Source of the DNA: Kribbella sp. VKM Ac-2569
GTDB lineage: Bacteria > Actinomycetota > Actinomycetes > Propionibacteriales > Kribbellaceae
DNA length: 64,000 nt
Direction of reading: 5' to 3'
NCBI RefSeq assembly: GCF_004216905.1
Contig: NZ_SGXJ01000003.1
Span: 186,001-250,000 of the forward strand
In this document: one piece after another, positions 1 through 8,968 of the stretch
Layout: the number at the start of each line of letters is the position of its first letter
Numbering within the stretch: the stretch's first letter is position 1
Made by a program: the position numbers and the translations under genes
Notes under the pieces: generated by a model
What the model was told of the DNA's origin: nothing
The model's database searches: none
The model's input: only the letters and a program-made list of their open reading frames with translations

Positions 1-2
1 TG

Positions 3-1436
3 TCGAGTGTCGACCTCGTGCCTTGCTCCTTCGTCGCACCTCCGGGCCATGACGACGGGTACGAGTTCGACGAGCCCGGCCTGTATCCGGATGTGCTGCG
101 CCCGGTGCCGAACGGCGAAGCTCCGGTGCGGTTCGGCAGCTGGAGTGCGTTGTGGTGCGACGTCACCACGACCGATCCGGCGCGCGCCGGCGTACACGAA
201 CTCACCGTCGTGGTGAGCGCGCCCGACGGCTCCGAGCTGCATCGCGCGGCGGTCGCCGTCGAGATCACGGGGATCGAGTTGCCGCCGCTCGACATCGTGT
301 CGGGGCACTGGATGCACCTCGACTCGCTCGCGGACCACTACGGCGTCGAGGTGTTCAGCGAGGAGCACTGGACCATCGTGGAGCGCTTCATGGCGTCCGC
401 GGTTGAGATGGGTGCGACGTCGCTGCTCGCGCCGGTCTGGACGCCGCCGCTCGACACCGCGGTCGGTACGTACCGGACCGTTGTGCAGCTGATCGACATC
501 ACGGCGAACGAGGAAGGGTACGCGTTCGGGTTCGATCGACTTCGACGGTGGCTCGACGTATGTCGGCGTACCGGGATCACCGGGGTCGAGGTCGCGCACC
601 TGTTCACCCAGTGGGGCGCGAAGGCCACGCCCGGCATCGTGGTGGGCGAGGAGCGCGTCTTCGGGTGGAACGTGGCGGCGACCGACGTACGGTATCGGGA
701 GTTGATGGAAGCATTGCTGCCCTCGCTGCAGGCCGTGCTCGACGAGGAATGGGACCGCGACCACGTCGTCTTTCACATCTCCGACGAGCCGTCGGGGGAG
801 GACGGGCTCGCGAGCTACCTTGCGGCGAAGTCTGTGGTCGCCGATCTCCTGAAGGGCTGGACGGTTGTCGACGCCCTGAGCGAGCACTCCTTCTACACGT
901 CGGGTGCCGTGGAGGTGCCCGTTGTCGCGACCGATCATGTGGAGCCGTTCCTGGCCGAGCGGCCGGAACGTCTGTGGGTCTACTACTGCGTCAGCCAGGA
1001 TCGCGATGTCGCCAATCGGTTCATCGGGATGCCTTCGGCGCGGAACCGCGCGATCGGGCACCAGCTGTTCGCATCCGGCGTGGACGGGTTCCTGCACTGG
1101 GGATTCAACTTCTGGTACACGTGGCACTCGATCCGGCGGGTGGATCCGTTCGCGGACACCTCGGCCGGCGGCGCGTTCCCGTCCGGCGATCCCTTCGCGG
1201 TCTACCCCGGCCCGGACGGCACACCCTGGCCGTCGCTCCGTCACCGCGTTTTCGCACAGGCGATGTGGGACCACCGCGCACTCCAGGCCGTACGCGCGGC
1301 CCACGGCAACGCGGCTGCACTCGACCTCATCGACCCCGACCGAACCCTCCGCTTCAACCGCCCAGTACTCGACCCGAACCACTACTACAAAGCCCGCCAA
1401 CGCATCACCGAGGCACTGACAGTTCCTGCGGTTTAG
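3..1436 (+). CDS. DUF4091-type glycoside-hydrolase-like protein, 5' end outside window
   Basis: The reading frame is open from base 3, so the gene most likely begins upstream of the window; a GTG at 18 is only an internal candidate start. The visible part is about 477 residues. The C-terminal half has the look of DUF4091 proteins, which adopt a glycosidase-like TIM barrel: an acidic HISDEPS segment in the middle and a HWGFNFWY segment near residue 360 are the typical signature. The N-terminal part resembles the beta-sandwich that precedes the barrel. A role in sugar or polysaccharide breakdown is inferred from the family; the substrate is unknown. No carbohydrate transporter lies next to it inside the window. 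Confidence 0.75.
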   Translation, partial: SSVDLVPCSFVAPPGHDDGYEFDEPGLYPDVLRPVPNGEAPVRFGSWSALWCDVTTTDPARAGVHELTVVVSAPDGSELHRAAVAVEITGIELPPLDIVSGHWMHLDSLADHYGVEVFSEEHWTIVERFMASAVEMGATSLLAPVWTPPLDTAVGTYRTVVQLIDITANEEGYAFGFDRLRRWLDVCRRTGITGVEVAHLFTQWGAKATPGIVVGEERVFGWNVAATDVRYRELMEALLPSLQAVLDEEWDRDHVVFHISDEPSGEDGLASYLAAKSVVADLLKGWTVVDALSEHSFYTSGAVEVPVVATDHVEPFLAERPERLWVYYCVSQDRDVANRFIGMPSARNRAIGHQLFASGVDGFLHWGFNFWYTWHSIRRVDPFADTSAGGAFPSGDPFAVYPGPDGTPWPSLRHRVFAQAMWDHRALQAVRAAHGNAAALDLIDPDRTLRFNRPVLDPNHYYKARQRITEALTVPAV

Positions 1437-1590
1437 GGTGAAGCCGTACGGCGTGCGCCTCGCTTGGTGTGCTCGCCGGAGTCGACGAAGGCGCTCCGGT
1501 TCGATTGACCAGCAGCTGGGAAACTATTCGTCACTGGGGGACGATTTCTTACCCCACTGCCACCTAAGGCGTGAGGACTGCCTGCGTCGG

Positions 1591-2172
1591 CTAGCGGTAG
1601 CCGCGTTTGAGGAGGTATTTCGCTCCTGCTTCATAGCCTTTCGGGGTGAGGAGCTCGAAGCCGAAGGCGTCGGCGAGGCGGCTGGTCGTGTTGAAAGCGG
1701 TACACACCGCGAGCGCGTCCTTGACCTGCTGGGGTGAGACGCCAGCGGCCAGGACGTCGCGCAGGTCGTCGGCGTCGACGCGTCCGTTGCGGATCAACTT
1801 GCCGAGCATGCGCAGCGTTGCCCGGAGCGGCTCATCGAGCGACGCCGATTCCAGGTCGTCGAGGATCGCCGCCACCCGCGGACCGTCTTGGTAGGCGAGG
1901 CTTGCGGTCGCGGTGTGGGCGCCGACGCAGAACGCGGACTGGTTCAGCTTGGCCACGTAGGCGGCCATCAGCTCGCGGTCGCCGACGGACCAGTCGGAGG
2001 GCCCGCGCAGTGCTTCGTGGGTGAACTCCTTGGCCGGGTTTCCGTAGAAGTCGGACCGGTAGAAGGTCAGCTTGGCGGCGTCCGGGAGCGGCTGCCCGGA
2101 GAACAGCCGGATGAGCGCGAACATCAGCTTCGTTCCGGGCCGGTAGCCGTGGTTGAGGATGTCAAGATGCAT
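1591..2172 (-). CDS. AhpD-like / carboxymuconolactone decarboxylase family protein
   Basis: A 193-residue all-helical protein of the alkylhydroperoxidase D-like superfamily. The active-site region reads FCVGAHT, with Cys82 and His86 spaced as in a CxxxH peroxidase-related core, although the usual second cysteine (CxxC) is replaced. Such proteins act in thiol-dependent peroxide reduction or related redox steps in the cytoplasm. It overlaps the end of the preceding small gene by 11 bases on the same strand, so the two are cotranscribed and may form a pair. A purine-rich GGAGGC lies about 10 bases before the ATG. The natural substrate cannot be read from the sequence. Confidence 0.75.
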   Translation of the reverse strand: MHLDILNHGYRPGTKLMFALIRLFSGQPLPDAAKLTFYRSDFYGNPAKEFTHEALRGPSDWSVGDRELMAAYVAKLNQSAFCVGAHTATASLAYQDGPRVAAILDDLESASLDEPLRATLRMLGKLIRNGRVDADDLRDVLAAGVSPQQVKDALAVCTAFNTTSRLADAFGFELLTPKGYEAGAKYLLKRGYR

Positions 2173-2488
2173 GGCCCGGCGCCTCCTCGGAGATCGCTTC
2201 GGCCAGCGCCGCCAGCCCGGCTTCGTACAGGCGGGTCGAGTGACCGACCGCGGCGCAGATAACCAACTCGAACACCTCGTCCTCGGTGCAGCCCGCTACC
2301 GTCAGGTCAGCCTCGCTGATGCGTACCGGCGTACATGTGACCTTGCTGAGCAGCGTGCTTAACGGTGGGACGAGGCCTTCGTTGTTGAACGCGCGCGTGC
2401 GCTGCTCCGTAGACGCTCTGCCGTCGCCCGTCAGGATCCGATCCACGAGCGCGCGGTGTGCCACTCGTTTGGCGTCGTCGTCCAGCAC
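2162..2488 (-). CDS. small carboxymuconolactone-decarboxylase-like protein
   Basis: A 108-residue helical protein. The C-terminal half (EVFELVICAAVGHSTRLYEAG) has the pattern of the carboxymuconolactone decarboxylase/AhpD fold, but there is no CxxC or CxxxH motif, so catalytic activity of the peroxidase type is doubtful. The start is a GTG at 2488 preceded by a strong GAGGAGGTGA ribosome-binding site. It is translationally coupled (11-base overlap) to the larger AhpD-like gene that follows. It may be a partner subunit or a binding protein for a small metabolite. Family assignment is moderate, function unknown. Confidence 0.6.
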   Translation of the reverse strand: MLDDDAKRVAHRALVDRILTGDGRASTEQRTRAFNNEGLVPPLSTLLSKVTCTPVRISEADLTVAGCTEDEVFELVICAAVGHSTRLYEAGLAALAEAISEEAPGHAS

Positions 2489-2570
2489 CGTGCCGTCACC
2501 TCCTCGGCGGACTCGGCTGTCCGCCCTCAGGTGTATGACGATCAGCGCACCATGAAATCCGACATCCGCG

Positions 2571-3497
2571 CTACTTGGTGACGAGGGAGCGGAGCAAGAA
2601 GCCGACGTTGGCGGGGCGCTCGGCCAGGCGGCGCATGAAGTACCCGTACCAGTCGTCGCCGTACGGGACGTAGATCCGAACCCGGGACCCCTGCGAGCGA
2701 AGCTGCTCCTGCGCGCTCGGCCGGATGCCGTAGAGCATCTGGAACTCGTAGTCGTCCTGGCCCTTGCCGTGCTGCGTCGCCAGTGCCTGGGCGATGGAGA
2801 TCATGCGCGGGTCGTGGCTGGCGATCATCGGGTAGCCGAGTCCGCCCATCAGGATGCCGAGGCATCGGGCGTACGCGCGGTCGACGTCGCTCTTCGCGGG
2901 GTGCGCGACGGACTTCGGCTCGGCGTACGCGCCCTTGACCAGGCGTACCCGCGACCCGGTGGTGGCGAGGTCGCGGCAGTCGGCCTCGGTCCGGTACAGC
3001 ATCGCCTGCAGCGCGACGCCGACCGACGGGTGGTCCTTGCGCAGCTCGGCCAGGATGCTGAGCGTGGAGTCGACCGTGGTGTGGTCCTCCATGTCGAGGG
3101 TGACGGTCATGCCGGCGTCGGAGGCCGCGGCGCAGATCGCGTGCGCGTTCTCGGCGGCCAGGGCCTCGCCGTCGCCGGGCAGCGCCTGGCCCATCGCGGA
3201 GAGCTTGAGTGATGCCTCGGACTTGGTCGCGAGTCCCTGGTCGGCCAGCAGTTTGATCAGGTTGAGGTACGCGTCCCGTGTGGCCTCGGCCTGGGCTCGA
3301 TCCAGCGTGTCCTCGCCGAGGTGGTCGAGGGTCACGGCGAAGCCGCCGGAGGTCAGCCGGCGGGTGGTGTCGACGGCGGCGTACACGTCGTCACCGGCGA
3401 TGAAGCGCGTGACGACCTTGCGCGTCACCGGGGACTTGGTGACGACGGCCCGGACGCGACGGCTGCGGGATGCGGCGAGCAGAGCGGTACCAAGCAC
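2571..3497 (-). CDS. Proline dehydrogenase
   Basis: FAD-dependent proline dehydrogenase, which oxidises L-proline to pyrroline-5-carboxylate and passes electrons to the membrane quinone pool. The protein is a monofunctional 308-residue TIM barrel; the segments RLVKGAYAEP and the C-terminal YVPYGDDWYGYFMRRLAERP are the hallmark substrate- and flavin-binding parts. The frame extends upstream to an ATG at 3545, but a GTG at 3497 has a GGAGGA ribosome-binding site (3505-3510) at 7-base spacing, which decides the start. The gene is divergent from a PucR-type regulator, the usual arrangement for proline-induced control. The second enzyme, P5C dehydrogenase, is not in the window. Confidence 0.92.
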   Translation of the reverse strand: MLGTALLAASRSRRVRAVVTKSPVTRKVVTRFIAGDDVYAAVDTTRRLTSGGFAVTLDHLGEDTLDRAQAEATRDAYLNLIKLLADQGLATKSEASLKLSAMGQALPGDGEALAAENAHAICAAASDAGMTVTLDMEDHTTVDSTLSILAELRKDHPSVGVALQAMLYRTEADCRDLATTGSRVRLVKGAYAEPKSVAHPAKSDVDRAYARCLGILMGGLGYPMIASHDPRMISIAQALATQHGKGQDDYEFQMLYGIRPSAQEQLRSQGSRVRIYVPYGDDWYGYFMRRLAERPANVGFLLRSLVTK

Positions 3498-3615
3498 GGC
3501 GGACTCCTCCGGGTCAGGATGTGAGTGCACTGTAAGGACCATCACGGTTGGTCGGCGTTATCCAGGTGACACATCCTCTGGCGAAGATCGTCATACATAT
3601 GTCTAAGCTGCTCGT
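3498..3615. promoter_or_regulatory. Divergent promoter region, proline dehydrogenase / PucR regulator
   Basis: A 118-base intergenic region between two divergent starts. It contains the perfect 8-base palindrome ACATATGT at 3595-3602 in an AT-rich patch just before the regulator's ATG. That ATG at 3616 has no visible ribosome-binding site, and a -10-like TATGTC at 3598-3603 would place transcription only a few bases upstream of it, so the regulator mRNA may be nearly leaderless. The palindrome is a plausible site for the regulator, which is inference. Confidence 0.4.
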
Positions 3616-4791
3616 ATGGACCTCGACGACCTGGTCGGCGCGATCTCGGACGCGTTCGGTACGCCGGCTGTGCTCGAGGATCGCGACTTCAACCTGATCG
3701 CGTTCAACACCCAGCCCGACGAGATCGACGCGGTCCGGGCCGGGTCGATTCTGCGGCGGCGTTCGACGGCCGATGTCCGGAGCTGGTTCGAGCAGTTCGG
3801 CATCGCCACCGCCGCCGGACCGGTCCGTACGCCGCCGGAGCCGAGCCTCGGCATCCTCCCGAGGTTGTGCCTGCCCGTGCGATGGAACGGCGTGACCTAC
3901 GGATACTTCTGGCTGCTCGACCCGGAAGGCGGATTGGGTACGCCGGCGCAACTGGAGGCGACCGCGGCGATCGCGCGCGACGCGGGTGCTCTGCTCGCTC
4001 AACGCGCCCGCGGTAGTCGCGACGCATCGCTGCTGCTCACCAACCTGCTCGCGCCGGACGACGCGGTCTCGGCGCGGGCTGTCGAAGAGCTCGACAGCCG
4101 GGGGCTCGTCCAGCGGACGGCGTACGTCGTGGTCGTCCATGCAGAACAGCCGTCGCGTGAGGTCGTGCCGCTGAATCTCTGGTCGCTGCCGCGCCATGTG
4201 CTCGCCACTTCGGGGGAGGGCTTCACGACGCTGCTCGTCGACCTCGCGAACGAGCGGACTTCCTTGATCGACCAGGCGATCGACCGGCTCCGGCAACTGA
4301 ACGCCCAACGCCTCGGCGACCAGGCCGCGGCGCGCCTGCTTGTCGGAGTCGGCGAGCCGCAGCGCGGTGTCGCCCACGCACGGACCAGCCACGAACAGGC
4401 CATGCGCGCCACCAAGATCCTGGCCGCCGTGCCGCGTCTCGGTGCGGTCGCTCATTGGTCGCAACTCGGCGTACACCGGTTGATCTCCTGCGGTCCGCGG
4501 TCGGCCCTCGTGGACGCCGTACTCGATCCGCGGGCGCAGCGGCTGCTCGACGCCGGCGGTGAGCTGGTACGGACTGCGCAGGTGTTCCTGGACCGGGCCG
4601 GCAACATCCAGGAACTGGCAACGGAGCTCGCCATCCACCGCCAGACGGCGTACTACCGGCTCCGCCGAATCGAGACCATCACCGGCTTCGACCTGCACCG
4701 CGGCGAGGACCGCCTCACTCTCCACCTCGCCCTGACAATGGCACCACTGCTCACCGAACCATCTCAAGGAGGACAATGTGCTCGGCAATGA
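3616..4791 (+). CDS. PucR/CdaR-family transcriptional regulator, probable proline-responsive activator
   Basis: A 391-residue regulator. The N-terminal two thirds form the sensing part of PucR-family proteins, and the C-terminus carries the helix-turn-helix of the family (ELATELAIHRQTAYYRLRR, about residues 335-355). In actinobacteria a PucR-type protein divergent from proline dehydrogenase activates that gene in response to proline, and the position here supports the same role. Its 3' end overlaps the start of the amidohydrolase gene by 14 bases, so the regulator probably heads an operon with the next two genes. No ribosome-binding site is visible before the ATG. Confidence 0.85.
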   Translation: MDLDDLVGAISDAFGTPAVLEDRDFNLIAFNTQPDEIDAVRAGSILRRRSTADVRSWFEQFGIATAAGPVRTPPEPSLGILPRLCLPVRWNGVTYGYFWLLDPEGGLGTPAQLEATAAIARDAGALLAQRARGSRDASLLLTNLLAPDDAVSARAVEELDSRGLVQRTAYVVVVHAEQPSREVVPLNLWSLPRHVLATSGEGFTTLLVDLANERTSLIDQAIDRLRQLNAQRLGDQAAARLLVGVGEPQRGVAHARTSHEQAMRATKILAAVPRLGAVAHWSQLGVHRLISCGPRSALVDAVLDPRAQRLLDAGGELVRTAQVFLDRAGNIQELATELAIHRQTAYYRLRRIETITGFDLHRGEDRLTLHLALTMAPLLTEPSQGGQCARQ

Positions 4792-6001
4792 CGGCAGGTC
4801 TGGGCAAGGCACGCTCATCGTGACCAATGCGACGGTCTTCGACGGTGAGAGCGCTGAGCTCGTCGACGGGCCAGTTGCTGTCCGCGACGGGCGGATCGTC
4901 TCGGTCGGGGACACCGCGGACCTTGGGGACGGCGCCGTCGTGGTCGACGCCAAGGGCGGCACCGTCCTGCCTGGGCTGATCGACGCGCACTGTCATCCGT
5001 ACGGGATCAGTCTCGACATGGTCGACATCGAAGCGAGCCCGCTGAGCTATATAGCGATCGTCGCGGCCGGCCGGTTGCGCAACGCGTTGCGGCGCGGCTT
5101 CACGACGATCCGCGATGTCGCCGGTGGCGAGGCCGGGCTGGCGAAGGCGATCGCCGAAGGCCGGCTCGAGGCGCCGCGGTATCTGTTCACCGGGCCGGCG
5201 CTGAGCCAGACCGGTGGGCACGGCGACGCTAGGCCGGCGCACTGGGACACGTGTCCTTGCCACAGTCACACGACCGAGGTCGTGGACGGGGTGGACCCGC
5301 TGCGTCGCGCTGTCCGCGAGCGTTTCCGGCAGGGCGCGCACGCGATCAAGATCATGACGTCGGGCGGCGTGGTCTCGCTGACGGACCCGATCCGGATTCC
5401 GCAGTACTCCGACGACGAGATCCGCGCCGTCACGGCCGAGGCGGCCCGGCGGGGGAGTTACGTCGCGGCGCATTCGTACTCGCCGGAAGCGATCGTGCAC
5501 TCGGTACGCAACGGCGTACGGTCCATCGAGCACGGCAACCTCCTCGACAGCGCGTCGGCCGCGGCGATGGCTGAGCACGGGGCGTTCCTGATTCCGACAT
5601 TGGCGGCGTACGACGCGATGGATCGGCGCGGTGTGGAACTCGGGATGGCTGCGGTGTCGCGGGCCAAGAACCGCGAGGTGCTCGACGCGGGTCGGCAGGC
5701 GATCGAGCTCGCGGTCGCCGCGGGGGTTCCGGTCGGCTTCGGCAGCGATCTGATGGGCGAGCTGGAAGAGGAGCAGCTCAACGGGTTGCGTCTGCAGAGC
5801 GAGGTGCTCGGCATGCTCGACACACTGCGCTGCGCGACGTCCGTGAACGCCCGCCTGCTCGGGCTGGACGACCTCGGTGTGATCCGGCCCGGGGCGATCG
5901 CGGACCTTCTCGTAGTCTCGGGCAACCCGTTGGAGCAACCCGAATGCCTGTGGGATCCGGCCGCGCAACGGATCGTCATCCAGGGCGGACACGTCGTTTA
6001 G
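4778..6001 (+). CDS. Amidohydrolase, imidazolonepropionase/Xaa-Pro dipeptidase-like
   Basis: A 407-residue metal-dependent amidohydrolase. The metal-binding pieces are all visible: AHCHPYG (HxH) near residue 70, a KIMTSGG segment carrying the probable carboxylated lysine, AHSYS and IEHG histidines, and the GSD aspartate near the C-terminus. The GTG start at 4778 lies 5 bases after an AAGGAGGA site and overlaps the regulator gene. Relatives hydrolyse cyclic amides or Xaa-Pro type dipeptides. Next to proline dehydrogenase and an ornithine cyclodeaminase homologue, a role in releasing proline or a proline-like imino acid is a reasonable inference. Confidence 0.82.
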   Translation: MLGNDGRSGQGTLIVTNATVFDGESAELVDGPVAVRDGRIVSVGDTADLGDGAVVVDAKGGTVLPGLIDAHCHPYGISLDMVDIEASPLSYIAIVAAGRLRNALRRGFTTIRDVAGGEAGLAKAIAEGRLEAPRYLFTGPALSQTGGHGDARPAHWDTCPCHSHTTEVVDGVDPLRRAVRERFRQGAHAIKIMTSGGVVSLTDPIRIPQYSDDEIRAVTAEAARRGSYVAAHSYSPEAIVHSVRNGVRSIEHGNLLDSASAAAMAEHGAFLIPTLAAYDAMDRRGVELGMAAVSRAKNREVLDAGRQAIELAVAAGVPVGFGSDLMGELEEEQLNGLRLQSEVLGMLDTLRCATSVNARLLGLDDLGVIRPGAIADLLVVSGNPLEQPECLWDPAAQRIVIQGGHVV

Positions 6002-6008
6002 GAGATCC

Positions 6009-6953
6009 ATGCCGGACAGCATCAGGTTCATCGACAGGGCGGCCCTCGAGCGCACGCTCGGCTGGACGCAGGCGCTCGACGCGCTCGAGGACGCGCTGGT
6101 GTCCGGCGCCGCGCCCGGAAACACGCCGCCGCGCACGTTCGTGGAGATGTCCGGCGGCCAGCTCATCCTGATGCCCGGCGAGGTCGGGCCGCAGGTCGGC
6201 GTGAAGGTCGTGTCAGTCAGCCCCGGCAACGCCGCCCGCGGCCTGCCCCGGATCCAGGGCGTCCACATCGCCTTCGATGGGCCGACGCTGCGGCCGGTCG
6301 CCGTCATCGACGCCGAGTCGCTCACGTTGCGACGTACGGCGAGTCTCTCGGCGCTCGCCGTACGCCGGCTGGCGACCACGGACTCGAACTCGTTGCTCGT
6401 GTTCGGGACGGGACCGCAGGCGTTGAGCCATGCCCTGGCGATCAACGCGGTCCGTCCGCTGGACCACGTCGTCGTCGTGGGCCGCCGGGACGAGGCGGTC
6501 GCCGCGCTCGTCGGATCGCTTGAAGCGCAGGGCCTCCCAGCTCGATCCGGGACTCCCGACGACGTCGCGTCCGTCGATCTGGTGGCCTGCTGTACGACGG
6601 CGACCGAGCCGCTGTTCGACTCCGATCTGCTTCGGCCGGAAGCGACCGTCGTCGCCGTCGGGTCGCACGAACCAGCGGTCCGGGAGGTCGACACGAACCT
6701 CGTACGCCGGGCGACCGTCGTCGTCGAGTCACGTGCCTCCGCACTGGGCCAGGCCGGCGACATCCTCCTCGCCATCGCGGACGGCGTACCCGAAACCGAC
6801 GCGATCACAGCCGACCTCCACGAACTGGCCACCGGCCGCATCGATATCACCCCCGGCGCACCCCGCCTCTTCAAAAGCGTCGGCGAAGCCTGGTGCGACG
6901 TAGTAACCGCCACCGCCGCCCTCCACGCTGCTCCGTCAGATGACATGCGGTAG
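6009..6953 (+). CDS. Ornithine cyclodeaminase / mu-crystallin family protein
   Basis: A 314-residue NAD(P)-binding enzyme of the ornithine cyclodeaminase/mu-crystallin family. The segments GVKVVSVSPGN, a Rossmann loop GTGPQALSHA near residue 135 and the C-terminal GRIDITPGAPRLFKSVGEA are characteristic. Members convert ornithine to proline with loss of ammonia, or reduce cyclic imines or dehydrogenate related amino acids. The gene follows the amidohydrolase by 7 bases and is clearly in the same operon, linking it to proline or imino-acid metabolism. Which of the family's reactions it performs cannot be told from sequence. Its 3' end overlaps the convergent next gene by 18 bases. Confidence 0.85.
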   Translation: MPDSIRFIDRAALERTLGWTQALDALEDALVSGAAPGNTPPRTFVEMSGGQLILMPGEVGPQVGVKVVSVSPGNAARGLPRIQGVHIAFDGPTLRPVAVIDAESLTLRRTASLSALAVRRLATTDSNSLLVFGTGPQALSHALAINAVRPLDHVVVVGRRDEAVAALVGSLEAQGLPARSGTPDDVASVDLVACCTTATEPLFDSDLLRPEATVVAVGSHEPAVREVDTNLVRRATVVVESRASALGQAGDILLAIADGVPETDAITADLHELATGRIDITPGAPRLFKSVGEAWCDVVTATAALHAAPSDDMR

Positions 6954-7934
6954 ACCGCTTGCTGCGGTGTCGAGGCGGCGTAGGGCTTCTGAGAAGCGGC
7001 CGCGGGCCTGGAGTTGTGCGGTGCCGGTGCTGTAGTCGGTCACCTGTTGCCACTCGTTGCCGGTCACGTAGTAGACGTGCGGGCTCACAGGTCCCGGCGA
7101 GTCGGCGAAGAAGCAATTGGCCAGTCTGAGGAGCATTCCGAAGGCGCTGACCACCGTCTGATCTCGCACCACGTGAATGAGCAGCATGTCTCGCGACGGC
7201 ATCGCCACGAGGCAGCCGAACGGAGGGTTCTCGACGCGCAGGGATTCGCGCAGCACAGTGTCGAGGACCAGCGCCCGGGATGCTGTGAACATGCCGCCGG
7301 TGAGCATGGCAATCTGGGCGCCGTCGCCACCCGGCTCTTGCACCAGCTCGACGTTGTCCTTGAGACGGCGCAGGTTCGCCAGACCCATCCGGGTGATTTC
7401 CTCCCACGGCACGCCGAGAGAGTCGATGTCGAAATGCATCGCGACCGCGCGCCCGGTGTAGGTCGCCGGCGCGGTGACTACACCTGGAACGAACTCTGGC
7501 ACCCGGTCGGTCCAGCCTGGATCGATCGTGGCTGCGCAGACCAGTCGAAGGTAGAGCTCGTTCTCCAGGTCTTCCGGGACCATCGGCCGTTCGCCCGGAG
7601 GGAGCATCTGGTCGAAATGCGCAGCCACCGCCGATCGCCACTGCTGTCGTGGCAACCCGCTGACGGTGCGCGCGAGATTCGCGAGCCCGGCAGACGGGGT
7701 GTCGTCCATCGGATCGTCGTCGTCTCGGATCGCTACCAGTGCGCCGGTGCCGTCGTACCGCATCGAAAACCCGCGTTCCGCGACCGCGGCCTCGGCCAGA
7801 CGGACCAATCGGTCGGCCTGCGGCATCGTCAGCGGCACCAGCACCGGGTGTGGCCGATCCGCGTCGACGCCGTTGTGTCGCCTGCTACCTCCACGGCCGC
7901 TCCGGCGGCCAGCACTGTCCTTGCGAGCACTCAT
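6936..7934 (-). CDS. Conserved hypothetical protein, possibly DUF1444-like
   Basis: A 332-residue cytoplasmic protein that I cannot assign to a function. An Arg/Ser-rich N-terminus is followed by a globular domain. The motifs GLANLRRL, a central ASRALVLDTVLRESL and VAMPSRDMLLIHVV resemble the DUF1444 family, but only loosely. A longer frame runs up to 8075, but the ATG at 7934 has a near-perfect AAAGGAGGTG ribosome-binding site and is the better start. It stands alone between convergent and divergent neighbours. No signal peptide or membrane segment is seen. Confidence 0.6.
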   Translation of the reverse strand: MSARKDSAGRRSGRGGSRRHNGVDADRPHPVLVPLTMPQADRLVRLAEAAVAERGFSMRYDGTGALVAIRDDDDPMDDTPSAGLANLARTVSGLPRQQWRSAVAAHFDQMLPPGERPMVPEDLENELYLRLVCAATIDPGWTDRVPEFVPGVVTAPATYTGRAVAMHFDIDSLGVPWEEITRMGLANLRRLKDNVELVQEPGGDGAQIAMLTGGMFTASRALVLDTVLRESLRVENPPFGCLVAMPSRDMLLIHVVRDQTVVSAFGMLLRLANCFFADSPGPVSPHVYYVTGNEWQQVTDYSTGTAQLQARGRFSEALRRLDTAASGLPHVI

Positions 7935-8137
7935 CGAGCACCTCCTTTGCCCAAGAACATATGGACTTTCGGGCACTCGAACGGCCGGTCTTCGCAATCT
8001 GTGGATAACTCCAAGCCACCCTCGACCCACGACTCGCCCGCGAAGATCTCCTCTTCGAATGTCACCAATTGTCACGAATCCGTGTCTTACTGTGACAGCA
8101 GGGTTTCAACTCAACGGGGGTCAAGAAGGAGGCAGTC

Positions 8138-8896
8138 GTGGAATCACCAAGTCCTGCGGCTCGGATCGGTGCGGAGTTTCTGGGAACCTTTTGGCTCGTG
8201 TTCGGCGGCTGCGGTGCGGCCGTCCTGGCTGGTGTCGTGCTCAACCCGGACAAGGTCTCGGTCGGCATCGGCTATCTCGGCGTGGCGCTGGCCTTCGGCC
8301 TGACCGTGCTGACCATGGCGTACGCCGTCGGCCACGTCTCCGGTGGTCATTTCAACCCGGCTGTGACGATCGGCCTCGCGGTTGCCAAGCGCATCGAGTG
8401 GAAATGGGTGCCGACGTACATCGTCACCCAGATCGTCGCCGGTACGGCTGCCGGTGCGATCCTGCTGGCCGTTGCCAGCGGCAAGGATGGTTTCAGCGCC
8501 GTCGACAGCGGTTTCGCCAGCAACGGTTACGGTGACCGGTCGCCCGGCGGATACTCGCTCCTGGCCTGCGCGATCGTCGAGATCGTGCTGACAGCCTTCT
8601 TCCTGTACGTGATCCTCGGCGCCACCGACGACCGGGCGCCCAAGGGATTCGCTCCGATCGCCATCGGTCTAGCACTCACACTGATCCATCTGGTCGGCAT
8701 TCCGGTCACCAACACGTCGGTCAACCCGGCGCGATCGCTCGGCGTCGCCTGGTTCGCCGGCGGTTCGGCACTCGGCCAGGTCTGGTTGTTCATCGTCGCC
8801 CCGATCGTCGGCGCCGCAATCGCCGGCATCACCTACGCCGCCATCACCGCCGCCCGCGGCCCCAAGGTCGACGAAGGCGTAGCCAACAACCCCTAG
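8138..8896 (+). CDS. aqpZ: Aquaporin Z-like water channel
   Basis: A 252-residue major intrinsic protein with six predicted membrane helices and the two signature NPA boxes (SGGHFNPAVTIG, residues 73-75, and NTSVNPARSLG, residues 196-198). The short loops and the Arg following the second NPA fit a water-selective aquaporin rather than a glycerol facilitator. The GTG start has an AAGGAGG site 7 bases upstream. The gene is monocistronic and ends in a strong hairpin terminator. Confidence 0.93.
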   Translation: MESPSPAARIGAEFLGTFWLVFGGCGAAVLAGVVLNPDKVSVGIGYLGVALAFGLTVLTMAYAVGHVSGGHFNPAVTIGLAVAKRIEWKWVPTYIVTQIVAGTAAGAILLAVASGKDGFSAVDSGFASNGYGDRSPGGYSLLACAIVEIVLTAFFLYVILGATDDRAPKGFAPIAIGLALTLIHLVGIPVTNTSVNPARSLGVAWFAGGSALGQVWLFIVAPIVGAAIAGITYAAITAARGPKVDEGVANNP

Positions 8897-8900
8897 CAGC

Positions 8901-8932
8901 GGACAGCCCCGGCGAAGCAGCCGGGGCTGTCC
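8901..8932 (+). terminator. Hairpin terminator after aquaporin gene
   Basis: A perfect 13-base-pair GC-rich stem (GGACAGCCCCGGC and its complement) with a GAAGCA loop, starting 5 bases after the aquaporin stop codon. There is no long T tract, as is usual in high-GC actinobacteria. Confidence 0.8.
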
Positions 8933-8968
8933 GTATGGGATGCGTCAGCGCGGTAGGGTTTCGCTCTG

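Noticed and set aside
1437..1590. Possible gene or RNA between the DUF4091 and AhpD-like genes
   Set aside because: No ribosome-binding site, domain or convincing stem was seen in this 154-base gap.
4751..6946. Long open frame of 731 codons on the minus strand
   Set aside because: It is antisense to the amidohydrolase and ornithine cyclodeaminase genes, has no recognisable domain, and arises from GC-rich codon bias.
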